Source of the DNA: Tessaracoccus caeni
GTDB taxonomy: Bacteria; Actinomycetota; Actinomycetes; Propionibacteriales; Propionibacteriaceae
DNA: 64,000 bases
Direction of reading: 5' to 3'
NCBI RefSeq assembly: GCF_029211185.1
Contig: NZ_JARGDO010000008.1
Coordinates: forward strand, 62,001 to 126,000
In this document: positions 39,518-46,879 of the stretch, in pieces
Layout of the letters: each line of letters begins with the position of its first letter
Numbering within the stretch: the first letter of the stretch is position 1
Program-made: the position numbers and the translations under genes
The notes under the pieces: model-generated
Told to the model about the DNA's origin: nothing
What the model saw: the letters and a program-made list of their open reading frames with translations, nothing else
The model's database searches: none

Positions 39518-40063
39518 GTGAGTGACGACGCGTCCGTGGTGCCCCCGGGAACTCTCCCGGGGGTGCCCGACGCCTTCCAGCGCCTCTGGACCCCGCACCG
39601 GATGGTCTACATCAACGGCGAGGGCAAGCCGAAGGACGCGGGCGAGTGCCCCTTCTGCGCCTCGCCGGGCCGGTCGGACGAGGACGGGCTGATCGTCGCG
39701 CGCGGCGAGCACGCCTTCGTGGTGATGAACCTGTTCCCGTACTCGCCGGGCCACCTGCTGATCTGTCCCTATCGCCATGTCGCCGACTACACGGACGCCA
39801 CTGACGACGAGGTGTCCGAGATCGCGGCGCTGAGTCAGCGGGCGATGACGGTGCTGCGCCGCGTCAGCCATCCGCACGGCTTCAACCTCGGCATCAACCA
39901 GGGCGACGTGGCGGGCGCGGGCATCGCGATGCACCTGCACCAGCACATCGTGCCCCGGTGGCAGGGCGACGCCAACTTCCTGCCGATCATCGCCCAGACC
40001 AAGGCGGTGCCGCAGCTGCTGAACGACGCCCGCCGGCTGCTGGCCGAGGCTTGGAACGACTGA
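39518..40063 (+). CDS. HIT-family Ap4A phosphorylase-like protein
   Basis: A 181-residue HIT hydrolase. The catalytic triad motif is HLHQHIVPRW, and CPFC near residue 44 provides zinc ligands. It corresponds to Rv2613c, which degrades diadenosine tetraphosphate by phosphorolysis, based on size, order after thrS and sequence type. GTG start at 39518, six bases after the thrS stop, suggesting co-translation. Confidence 0.88.
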   Translation: MSDDASVVPPGTLPGVPDAFQRLWTPHRMVYINGEGKPKDAGECPFCASPGRSDEDGLIVARGEHAFVVMNLFPYSPGHLLICPYRHVADYTDATDDEVSEIAALSQRAMTVLRRVSHPHGFNLGINQGDVAGAGIAMHLHQHIVPRWQGDANFLPIIAQTKAVPQLLNDARRLLAEAWND

Positions 40064-40064
40064 C

Positions 40065-40889
40065 GTGTCGCCCCGCCTGATCCGCGTCATGTGGGCGGTG
40101 GCATCCCGGCTGCCGTTGCCCCTCGCCGAGGTGCTGGAGGTGTTGGTCGCGTGCGTGTGCACACTGCTGCCCCTCCGGCCCGTGCGACGCTGGGAGGCCA
40201 ACGTCGAGGCGACGATCGGGCGCCCACCCACCATGATCGAGCGATGGCGGATGCTGCGCTGGTGGGCCCGCAACAACCTCTGGTCGCTGTCGTTGGCCCG
40301 TTGGAGCGACGAGCAGGTGCTGCGCCGCGTGATCATCTCCGACGAGCACCTCCAGCGCCTACGCGACTCCATCGCCGGCCCCGGGCTGGTGCTGGCGCTG
40401 CCTCACATGGGCAGCTGGGACTTCGCCGGGGCCTGGTGCGCGCGCGTCGGCATCAGGGTGGTGAGCGTCGCCGAACGCCTGCCCTCTGGGTTGTTCGAGC
40501 TGTTCCGCGACGCGCGCGCCGGGATGGGCATGGAGATCTTCCCCGTCGACCATCCCGGGCTGATGGGCGACCTCGCGGCCGCGGTGCGGGACAAGAAGAT
40601 GGTCTGCCTGCTCGCCGACCGCGATCTCGGCGGGCGGGGCGTCGCCGTCGACTGGGCGGGCCACCAGGTCACCCTGCCCCCCGGGCCGGCGCTGCTGGCG
40701 CTGCGCACCGGCGCGGACCTCCGCCTCACCACGACGCATTTCGAGGGCGGGCGGGTGCGCCTGCGCATCTCGGAGACGTTGCCGAACGGCCGGGCCCGGG
40801 ACATGGCGCAGGCGACGGCCGATGGATTCGTCGACGCGATCCGCTCCGACCCCTCCAACTGGCTGGTCCTGCAGCGGTTCTTCCGATGA
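40065..40889 (+). CDS. patA: Phosphatidylinositol mannoside acyltransferase
   Basis: A 274-residue membrane-associated acyltransferase of the HtrB/LpxL-like LPLAT family. The conserved HxxxxD-type motif is HMGSWDFAGAW (His about 109, Asp about 114), and an N-terminal hydrophobic segment (LAEVLEVLVACVCTLLPL) anchors it. In mycobacteria PatA puts palmitate on the mannose of PIM1 or PIM2. The gene directly precedes pimA with an ATGA overlap, which supports this role. GTG start one base after the HIT stop. Confidence 0.88.
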   Translation: MSPRLIRVMWAVASRLPLPLAEVLEVLVACVCTLLPLRPVRRWEANVEATIGRPPTMIERWRMLRWWARNNLWSLSLARWSDEQVLRRVIISDEHLQRLRDSIAGPGLVLALPHMGSWDFAGAWCARVGIRVVSVAERLPSGLFELFRDARAGMGMEIFPVDHPGLMGDLAAAVRDKKMVCLLADRDLGGRGVAVDWAGHQVTLPPGPALLALRTGADLRLTTTHFEGGRVRLRISETLPNGRARDMAQATADGFVDAIRSDPSNWLVLQRFFR

Positions 40890-41929
40890 GGATCGCGCTG
40901 GTCTGCCCCTACAACCTGGACACGCCCGGAGGCGTCGCCACCCATGTCCTGGGCCTCGCCCGCTGGCTGGACGGACAGGGACATCGTGCGACGGTGATCG
41001 CGCCCGGCACCTCGGCTCCCAGCGACATCGACGTGCACCTGCTGGGGCCCACCGTCGACTTCCGGTTCAACGGGTCCACCGCGCAGCTCGCGATCTCCCA
41101 CCGTCAGCGACGGGCCGCCGCTGACGCCGTGCGTGACGCCGACGTGGTGCACGTGCACGAACCGCTCACGCCGGGCGCCGCGTACGCTGCGGCCCGGGCG
41201 GCGCGCCGCCTGGTGGTCACTCACCATGCCTCCTTTCCCGTGCCGGGCCTCGTCCGTCCGCTGCTGCGCCGTCGTGCACGGGTGCTGGGGCCTCGGCACA
41301 GCCTCGCGGTCTCCGCGGCGGCAGCCCGCACCGCTCGCGAGGCGACAGGACTCGAACCTGCGGTCCTGCCCAACGCCGTCTGGTTGCCCGCGGCGGCCGA
41401 AAAGCCGCGAGCAGGGCGGCCTCGCGTGGTCTTCGTCGGCCGCCGCGACGACGCCCGCAAGGGATACGCCACGTTCTCCGCCCTCGCCCGCTCCGGGATC
41501 GACGCCGAGTTCATCGCGATCGGGCCCGGTGGCGACCCAGGCCCCGGGGTGCGTACGCTCGGTGTGATCGACGACGACCACCTCGCCGAGGAACTCGGCG
41601 CCGCTCAGGTGGTGGTGGCGCCCAATCTTGGGGGAGAGTCGTTCGGCATGGTGCTGGTCGAGGCGCTTGCCGCGGGCTGTGCGCTCGTCGCATCGGATCT
41701 GGAGGCCTTCCGGCAGGTCGTGGGCGACGAGCCGGTGGCTCACTGGTTTCCGCCGGGGGACCCGGGCGCCGCTGTGTCGGCGCTGCGTCGGGCCCTGGAG
41801 CAGCCGATCGACCCTCAGCGTGCCAGGGCGGTTGCGGAGCGATTCTCCTGGGATGTGGTCGGTCCGCGCGTCCTGGATGCCTATCTCGCGGCCCGTCGTG
41901 GCGCGGATGGCATAGGATCGAAGGCGTGA
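40886..41929 (+). CDS. pimA: Phosphatidylinositol alpha-mannosyltransferase PimA
   Basis: A 347-residue GT4-family glycosyltransferase with two Rossmann domains. Residues 1-15 (MRIALVCPYNLDTPGGVATHV) give the acceptor-side loop with its typical GGVATHV, and the C-terminal donor site is GGESFGMVLVEALAAG with the EX7E-type glutamates. PimA transfers mannose from GDP-mannose to phosphatidylinositol, the first step of PIM synthesis. The start is fixed by the four-base overlap with patA, and its stop overlaps the GTG of pgsA. Confidence 0.92.
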   Translation: MRIALVCPYNLDTPGGVATHVLGLARWLDGQGHRATVIAPGTSAPSDIDVHLLGPTVDFRFNGSTAQLAISHRQRRAAADAVRDADVVHVHEPLTPGAAYAAARAARRLVVTHHASFPVPGLVRPLLRRRARVLGPRHSLAVSAAAARTAREATGLEPAVLPNAVWLPAAAEKPRAGRPRVVFVGRRDDARKGYATFSALARSGIDAEFIAIGPGGDPGPGVRTLGVIDDDHLAEELGAAQVVVAPNLGGESFGMVLVEALAAGCALVASDLEAFRQVVGDEPVAHWFPPGDPGAAVSALRRALEQPIDPQRARAVAERFSWDVVGPRVLDAYLAARRGADGIGSKA

Positions 41930-42543
41930 GCTCCCTTACCCCGGCGCAACAGTTCGACACCGACCGGGTGTTCACCATCCCCAATGTGCTGAGCTTCATC
42001 CGCCTGCTCGGCGTGCCGGTTTTCTGCTGGCTGATCATCGCCGGCTATGACCGTGCCGCCATCGCCATGCTCGCGGTGTTCGGCCTCACCGACTGGTTCG
42101 ACGGGTACCTCGCGCGTCGGCTCAAGCAGCGTTCGCCGCTGGGCGCGAAGCTCGATCCCATCGCCGACCGGCTCTACATCCTCGCCGCAGTGGTCGCGCT
42201 TCTGGTGCGCGGCATCGTGCCACCGTGGTTCTTCATCCTGCTGCTCGCCCGGGATCTGATGCTCGCCGGACTGATTCCCGCGCTCCGCAAGCACGGCATG
42301 GTCTCGCTGCCCGTGAACTGGATCGGCAAGTCGGCCACCATGCTGCTGCTGATCTCGCTGCCCATGATCCTGCTGGGCTCGCCGACGTCGTTCGGCATCG
42401 CGTGGGCGCATTGGCTCGGCTGGGTGCTCGCCGCCGCCGGAGCCGGACTCTACTGGGCCGCCGGGTTCATGTACGTCACCGCGACGGTGCGCCTGTTCCG
42501 AGCCAAGGACGTCCAGGGGAAAGACGATGCCGCAGCGTCCTGA
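41926..42543 (+). CDS. pgsA: CDP-alcohol phosphatidyltransferase (PgsA2-like)
   Basis: A 205-residue integral membrane enzyme. The CDP-alcohol motif DxxDGxxARxxxxxxxxGxxxDxxxD is complete (DWFDGYLAR, then LGAKLDPIADR), with about six hydrophobic segments. The LTDWFDGYLARR ... LDPIADR form is that of phosphatidylglycerophosphate or related synthases rather than phosphatidylinositol phosphate synthase. Position before DUF881-sbp-DUF881-garA matches Rv1822 (pgsA2). GTG start overlaps the pimA stop, joining the PIM cluster to the DUF881 cluster. It shares 17 bases with the next gene. Confidence 0.88.
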   Translation: MSSLTPAQQFDTDRVFTIPNVLSFIRLLGVPVFCWLIIAGYDRAAIAMLAVFGLTDWFDGYLARRLKQRSPLGAKLDPIADRLYILAAVVALLVRGIVPPWFFILLLARDLMLAGLIPALRKHGMVSLPVNWIGKSATMLLLISLPMILLGSPTSFGIAWAHWLGWVLAAAGAGLYWAAGFMYVTATVRLFRAKDVQGKDDAAAS

Positions 42544-43309
42544 TGCCAGCATGAGCCTGCTGACCGACCTGCAGGAGGGGGCTCTCGAACCCGAGTACAG
42601 AACGGCCGGTCGTCGGCGCGACAGATCGCGGTTCACGCTGCCCCTCATGCTGGTCGTGCTCGGGGCGCTGCTCACCTATGCCGCGGTGCAGACGATCGGC
42701 GGAACCGACCAGAACGCGGTCGCCCGCGACGAGCTCGTGCAACGCATCGAGGACGAACGGGCACGACAGGAGCAACTGCTCGCCTACGTCGACGAGATGA
42801 CGATGGAGAACCGTCGACTCGCCGAGGCGGCCCTCACCGATCCGGCGCTCCGGGAGCAGATCAGCGAGGTCGAGCTGGTGGCGGCCGGCGCGGGGGTGAC
42901 CGGACCCGGGGTGGTCTTCACCCTCGACGATGCAGCCGGCGGAGACTCCACCTCGGGCCAGGTGATGGACTCCGACCTGAGCATCCTGGTCAATGGACTG
43001 TACGAAGCCGGCGCCGAGGCCATCGCGATCAACGGTCGACGACTGTCCACCTTGACCGCGATCAGGGCCGCAGGCTCGGCCATCACCGTCGACTACGTGT
43101 CGTTGAGCCCGCCGTACCGGGTGGAGGCGATCGGCGATCCGCTCAGTCTCCAAGCGCGATTCGCCCGTACCTCGGCGGCCTCCTGGTGGCAGTATTTGAC
43201 CAAGAGCTACGGCCTTTCGATGACCATCGAGCAGCCCGAGGACGATCTGACGCTGACAGCGGATCCGGGCATCACGCTCAGATATGCGACGACGGTAGGG
43301 GAGAACTAA
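42527..43309 (+). CDS. DUF881 membrane protein (first)
   Basis: A 260-residue protein with a cytoplasmic N-terminus, one membrane segment (about residues 40-58), a coiled-coil-like stretch (ARDELVQRIEDERARQEQLL) and an extracytoplasmic DUF881 domain with GVVFTLDDA and VNGLYEAGAEAIAINGRRL. DUF881 proteins are actinobacterial and firmicute envelope proteins of uncertain role, found with the small basic protein near cell-division genes. The ATG at 42527 is supported by AGGGGAAA, despite the 17-base overlap with pgsA; the alternative at 42551 lacks a ribosome binding site. A second DUF881 gene follows after sbp. Confidence 0.9.
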   Translation: MPQRPDASMSLLTDLQEGALEPEYRTAGRRRDRSRFTLPLMLVVLGALLTYAAVQTIGGTDQNAVARDELVQRIEDERARQEQLLAYVDEMTMENRRLAEAALTDPALREQISEVELVAAGAGVTGPGVVFTLDDAAGGDSTSGQVMDSDLSILVNGLYEAGAEAIAINGRRLSTLTAIRAAGSAITVDYVSLSPPYRVEAIGDPLSLQARFARTSAASWWQYLTKSYGLSMTIEQPEDDLTLTADPGITLRYATTVGEN

Positions 43310-43313
43310 GGGG

Positions 43314-43646
43314 ATGCTTGCGATTCTGGGCCTGGTGGCAGGCGTACTGGTCGGTCTCGTCCTGCAGCCGACGCTGCCGCCGGTGCTCGCCCCCTATTTT
43401 CCCATCGCGATCGTCGCCGCGATCGACGCCATCCTCGGCGCCACGCGCGCCTATCTCGACGGCATCTTCTCCGACCGGGTCTTCGCCGTCAGCTTCCTCT
43501 CCAACGTCCTGATCGCGGGAGGCATCGTCTTCATCGGGGATCAGATCGGCGTCGGCAGTCAGCTGTCCACCGGCGTCGTGGTGGTTCTCGGCATCCGGAT
43601 CTTCACCAACGCGGCGGCGATCAGGCGGGCGCTGCTCCATGCCTGA
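43314..43646 (+). CDS. sbp: Small basic protein (DUF1290)
   Basis: A 110-residue membrane protein with three hydrophobic segments, matching the Sbp family (LAILGLVAGVLVGLVLQP, AAIDAILGATRAYLDGIFSDRVF and a terminal ATNAAAIRR-like basic end). It is the constant partner of DUF881 proteins. In Gram-positives the family is known only by its gene context near division genes. AGGGG lies four bases before the ATG, and the stop overlaps the next gene by eight bases. Confidence 0.9.
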   Translation: MLAILGLVAGVLVGLVLQPTLPPVLAPYFPIAIVAAIDAILGATRAYLDGIFSDRVFAVSFLSNVLIAGGIVFIGDQIGVGSQLSTGVVVVLGIRIFTNAAAIRRALLHA

Positions 43647-44394
43647 GGCACAGCCCGCTCCGCAGCGCGCTCGTCCCAGCCGGCGGCAGGCCCTCCTGGC
43701 CTTCCTTCGCCCCAGCAAGGGGCAGGCCGTGGTGGCGCTCGTGCTGTTCGTCACGTCGCTGCTGATCGTGCTGACCCTGCGCTCTCAGGCGCAGCAGCCC
43801 GAGTTCGCGACGATGCGGCAAGGCGACCTCATCCAGCTGCTCGACAACCAGCAGGCCGAGACGCGGCGCCTGGAGGACGAGATCCGCGAACTCCAGGCCA
43901 CGCGCTCTCAGCTCGTGAGCGGCGCCGACAGCGCCCGGGCCGCTAAGGAGGAGGCCGAGCGTCGTCTCGAGCAGTTCCAGATCCTGTCGGGGCAGGTGCC
44001 GGCGGTGGGGCCGGGCGTCCAGATCCAGATCGACGATCCGCAAGGCAAGATCGGTGCGGAGCTGATGCTGAACGCCGTCGAGGAACTACGCGACGCGGGA
44101 GGCGAGGTGATCGAGATCAACGGGACGGTGAGGCTGGTGGCGACCAGTTGGTTTGCCAGCTCACCTAACTCCGCCATCGTCGTCGATGGCACCGAACTGC
44201 GTCCTCCATACGTGCTTTCCGTGATCGGGGAGCCGGGCACCTTGGAGGCCGGCGCCAGGTTCCGCGGCGGGCTCGTGAGCCAGGTGGACCGGGTCGGAGG
44301 CTCGGTGACGATCACGCAAAGCGACAAGATCGAGATCGAAACCACCGCGTCCCCGATGGAGTTCCGCTTCGCTCAGCCGGTCGTGGACGAGTAG
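43639..44394 (+). CDS. DUF881 membrane protein (second)
   Basis: A 251-residue paralogue of the first DUF881 protein. It has a basic N-terminus, one membrane segment (VVALVLFVTSLLIVLTL, about residues 31-47), a strong coiled coil (residues 60-113, ETRRLEDEIRELQATRSQL) and the DUF881 domain (GVQIQIDDPQGKIGAE ... LRDAGGEVIEINGTVRLVA). Together with Sbp and the first paralogue it probably forms a membrane complex. Translation is coupled to sbp by an eight-base overlap. The region then reaches the GarA-like gene after an 84-base gap that could hold a promoter. Confidence 0.9.
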   Translation: MPEAQPAPQRARPSRRQALLAFLRPSKGQAVVALVLFVTSLLIVLTLRSQAQQPEFATMRQGDLIQLLDNQQAETRRLEDEIRELQATRSQLVSGADSARAAKEEAERRLEQFQILSGQVPAVGPGVQIQIDDPQGKIGAELMLNAVEELRDAGGEVIEINGTVRLVATSWFASSPNSAIVVDGTELRPPYVLSVIGEPGTLEAGARFRGGLVSQVDRVGGSVTITQSDKIEIETTASPMEFRFAQPVVDE

Positions 44395-44478
44395 CGCTGT
44401 CATAGCGTCACATCGGGTTATCCGGTCCGGTAGGCTGACCAGACGTAACCGGATTTGCCCGTCAGAAAGGGATGCCTG

Positions 44479-44955
44479 ATGAAGTGCCCCCAGTGTGGAA
44501 CGCAGAGCCCCGACGACGCCCGATTCTGCAGCGTATGCGGCCGGTCCCTGGTTGACACCACGGGCGACACCACCACCATGATCCCGGTGGTGGAGGAGCG
44601 TTCGGCAGACCTCACGTCACAAGAGCAGGAGGCCACCGCCGCTCTTGCTCCGGGGCATGCCTTGCTGATCGTCAAGCGCGGGCCGGGGGAGTCCCACCGC
44701 TTCCTGATCGACGCGGATGTCACCACCGTGGGTCGTCATCCGGAGTCTGACATCTTTCTCGACGACATCACCGTTTCTCGGCACCACGCCAAGTTCGTGC
44801 GCAGCGGGGGGCGACTGTACCTGGAGGATCTCGGCAGCCTGAATGGCACCTATGTGAATCGCACGCTGCTGGACGGACGCGCGCAGGTGCGGGACGGGGA
44901 TGAGATCCAGATCGGCAAGTACCGCGCCACCATCGCGTTGGGTGAGCCCAGGTAG
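44479..44955 (+). CDS. garA: GarA/OdhI-like FHA protein with N-terminal zinc ribbon
   Basis: A 158-residue protein. Residues 1-25 are a zinc ribbon (CPQC ... CSVC), a linker contains DTTTMIPVV, a likely threonine phosphorylation site by analogy to the ETTS motif of GarA, and residues 75-158 are an FHA domain with VTTVGRHPESDI, DDITVSRHHAKF and LGSLNGTYVNR. GarA/OdhI controls 2-oxoglutarate dehydrogenase and glutamate metabolism through phosphorylation by Ser/Thr kinases. The position before ftsR is conserved. gcvH, which precedes garA in mycobacteria, is absent here. ATG at 44479 has AAAGG eight bases upstream. Confidence 0.88.
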   Translation: MKCPQCGTQSPDDARFCSVCGRSLVDTTGDTTTMIPVVEERSADLTSQEQEATAALAPGHALLIVKRGPGESHRFLIDADVTTVGRHPESDIFLDDITVSRHHAKFVRSGGRLYLEDLGSLNGTYVNRTLLDGRAQVRDGDEIQIGKYRATIALGEPR

Positions 44956-44960
44956 GCCTG

Positions 44961-45683
44961 ATGGTCGGTGCCGGGCGCACCATCGGCGCCGTGCTGGAGC
45001 TGCTCCGCGGTGAGTTCCCCGACATCACGGTCTCGAAGGTCAGGTATTACGAGCGGGTGGGGCTGATCACGCCCGCTCGCGACTCGTCTTCGGGCTATCG
45101 CGTCTTCGGCGAAGCCGACATCGGTCGTCTGCGCTACGCCTTGCGTGCGCAGCGCGACCGCTACCTTCCCCTCGAGGTTATTCGCGCCGAGCTGGAAGCC
45201 CTCGACAGGGGAGAGCTGGCGCCGACGTCGGCGACGCCCGCCAAGGGCCGGAAGGCTGCGCCGGCGAGGAAGGTCAACGTCCAGGCCAATCGTCTCGACA
45301 AGGACCGGCGGTGGACCCGTCGCGAGCTGCTCGACGAGTCGGGCCTGTCCGAGGCCACGCTGGTCCAGCTGGAGCGGATGAAGATGATCAGCGTCAGGCC
45401 CCGAAGCGGACGCTACGGCCGTGAGGCGATGGCCATCGCGCGCGCAGCGGCCCGGCTGACCCGTCAAGGCGTCGACGTGCGCCGGCTGCGGATCCTGCAG
45501 CAGGCCGCGGCCGGACAGGCGGCGTTGCTGGATCAGATCTTCGAGGGCTACCCGCACGGACGCGGTCCATCCCGGGACAACGTCCAGGAAGTGCTCCAGG
45601 TGCTGCAGGACGCGCAGAGCGCCTACCTGCAGGGCAACATCGTCGCGTCGCGTTGGTACCGTGGGATCCATGATCGCTCTTGA
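44961..45683 (+). CDS. ftsR: MerR-family regulator FtsR
   Basis: A 240-residue regulator. The N-terminal winged helix is MerR-like (VSKVRYYERVGLITPARDSSSGYRVF), and a second wHTH-like segment (WTRRELLDESGLSEATLVQLERMKMI) is typical of the actinobacterial FtsR branch (Rv1828), which activates ftsZ in corynebacteria. A lysine/alanine-rich linker of about 25 residues joins the parts. The gene order FHA-FtsR-BFN-MerR is conserved. Its 3' end overlaps the bifunctional nuclease gene by 14 bases. Confidence 0.9.
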   Translation: MVGAGRTIGAVLELLRGEFPDITVSKVRYYERVGLITPARDSSSGYRVFGEADIGRLRYALRAQRDRYLPLEVIRAELEALDRGELAPTSATPAKGRKAAPARKVNVQANRLDKDRRWTRRELLDESGLSEATLVQLERMKMISVRPRSGRYGREAMAIARAAARLTRQGVDVRRLRILQQAAAGQAALLDQIFEGYPHGRGPSRDNVQEVLQVLQDAQSAYLQGNIVASRWYRGIHDRS

Positions 45684-46140
45684 GGTGTTGGGCATCCGGC
45701 TGTCGGCGCCGGAGGATTCCCCGGTGCTCCTGCTGAGGGAGGAAGACGGCTCCCGCTGTCTGCCCATCTGGATCGGCAACGTCGAGGCCGCCGCCATCGC
45801 GATCGTGCTCGACCAGCAGACCGAGGTGACCCGTCCGATGACCCACGACCTTCTCGCGTCGCTGGTGACGTTGTTCGCGGAGGGTGTCGAGGGGCAGGTC
45901 GCGATCACCGACATGCGCGACGGCGTGTACTCGGCCGAGCTTCGGATGGGGGAGACCGTCGTCGACGCCCGACCCAGCGACGGGGTGGCGTTGGCCTTGC
46001 GCCTCGGGTGGGAGATCGTCTGTCCTGCGGCGCTGATGGACCGGATCGGCGTCGAGGTGGACGAGGTGCCCAACGACGAGGTGGAGCAGTTCCGCGCCTT
46101 CCTCGACTCGGTGTCCGCGGAGGATTTCGAGGCCGAGTAG
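45670..46140 (+). CDS. Bifunctional nuclease family protein
   Basis: A 156-residue member of the BFN (DUF151) family. The opening MIALEVLGIRL, then VLLLREEDGSRCLPIWIG, EAAAIAIVLDQ, RPMTHDLLASL and the SARPSDGVALALR-type motif (here DARPSDGVALALR) are all present. BFN proteins were described as DNases/RNases in plants; in actinobacteria (Rv1829) the role is unproven. The ATG at 45670 is taken from the family start; a GTG at 45661 would add three residues. It lies within the FtsR-MerR block. Confidence 0.9.
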   Translation: MIALEVLGIRLSAPEDSPVLLLREEDGSRCLPIWIGNVEAAAIAIVLDQQTEVTRPMTHDLLASLVTLFAEGVEGQVAITDMRDGVYSAELRMGETVVDARPSDGVALALRLGWEIVCPAALMDRIGVEVDEVPNDEVEQFRAFLDSVSAEDFEAE

Positions 46141-46215
46141 GCGGTTTCGGGGGCTTCTTGGCCCCAGGAACAGCGAGTAAGGATCTACCTCGGCGTGTCG
46201 CTGGGGGGTTTCGGG

Positions 46216-46229
46216 CCGTAAGATTACGG
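46216..46229. promoter_or_regulatory. Inverted repeat ccgtaa-ga-ttacgg before merR
   Basis: A perfect 6-base dyad around two bases in the 154-base gap upstream of the second MerR gene. MerR regulators bind such dyads inside promoters. Position is 66-79 bases before the GTG start. Confidence 0.45.
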
Positions 46230-46244
46230 TGAAAACAAGTAGGC

Positions 46245-46260
46245 AGGTGCCCGGGCACCT
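46245..46260. promoter_or_regulatory. Perfect 16-base palindrome before merR
   Basis: aggtgcccgggcacct is fully self-complementary and lies 35-50 bases before the MerR start codon. With the dyad at 46216 it makes two stacked symmetrical sites in 45 bases. Confidence 0.45.
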
Positions 46261-46294
46261 CCGAAATTCTTGATACGCAGCGAAGTGAGGGACC

Positions 46295-46870
46295 GTGGCT
46301 GAGACCGGCTCCAAGAAAGCAGGGGGGACATCCCCTCTGCAAGACACCCTGTTCGAGGGCGACTTCGCTCCGCTGCCCAGCGACCTCGGCTTCCGCGGTC
46401 CGGTTGCACACCGGGTGGCAGGGATCACCTATCGTCAGCTCGACTACTGGGCCCGCACGGGCCTGGTCGTGCCGGAGATCCGCAACGCCGAGGGCTCCGG
46501 CACTCAGCGCCTTTATTCCTTCCGCGACATCTTGCTGTTGCGCGTCGTGAAGCGCTTCCTCGACGTGGGCATCTCCTTGCAGCAGATCCGGGTGGCCATC
46601 GAGCACCTTCGGGCGCGCGGCGTCGAGGATCTCACCGAGGTGACGCTGGCCAGTGACGGGTTCAGCGTCTACGAGTGCACCTCCGCCAACGAACTGTTCG
46701 ACCTCACCAAGGGCGGCCAGGGCATGTTCATGATCTCGGTCGGCTCGGTCTGGCGCGAGATCGAGGGCACCCTCAGCACTCTGCCCACCGAACGAAACGA
46801 CGGCGACGAGGCCCTGATCGAACTGCCCGGCGACGAGCTCGCCGCGCGGCGCAGGGCGCGCGCCGTCTAG
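46295..46870 (+). CDS. MerR-family regulator (Rv1830/ResR-like)
   Basis: A 191-residue regulator. After a 35-residue N-terminal tail the MerR helix-turn-helix begins (HRVAGITYRQLDYWARTGLVVP), followed by the dimerisation helix (FLDVGISLQQIRVAIEHL). The C-terminal domain (SVYECTSANELFDLTKGGQGMFMISV) is specific to the Rv1830 branch, linked in mycobacteria to growth control. GTG start. Two palindromes stand upstream, so autoregulation is plausible. The C-terminus is arginine-rich. Confidence 0.88.
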   Translation: MAETGSKKAGGTSPLQDTLFEGDFAPLPSDLGFRGPVAHRVAGITYRQLDYWARTGLVVPEIRNAEGSGTQRLYSFRDILLLRVVKRFLDVGISLQQIRVAIEHLRARGVEDLTEVTLASDGFSVYECTSANELFDLTKGGQGMFMISVGSVWREIEGTLSTLPTERNDGDEALIELPGDELAARRRARAV

Positions 46871-46879
46871 ACGGATATC

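Noticed and set aside
37447-39525. A full-length alternative frame over thrS
   Set aside because: It reads as arginine/glycine-rich noise; the thrS frame has every synthetase motif.
41341-41372. A tRNA-like T-arm (GGTTCGAGTCC) on the minus strand inside pimA
   Set aside because: It lies within a conserved coding gene, and no D arm, anticodon arm or matching acceptor stem is found upstream on that strand; the match is a chance product of codons.
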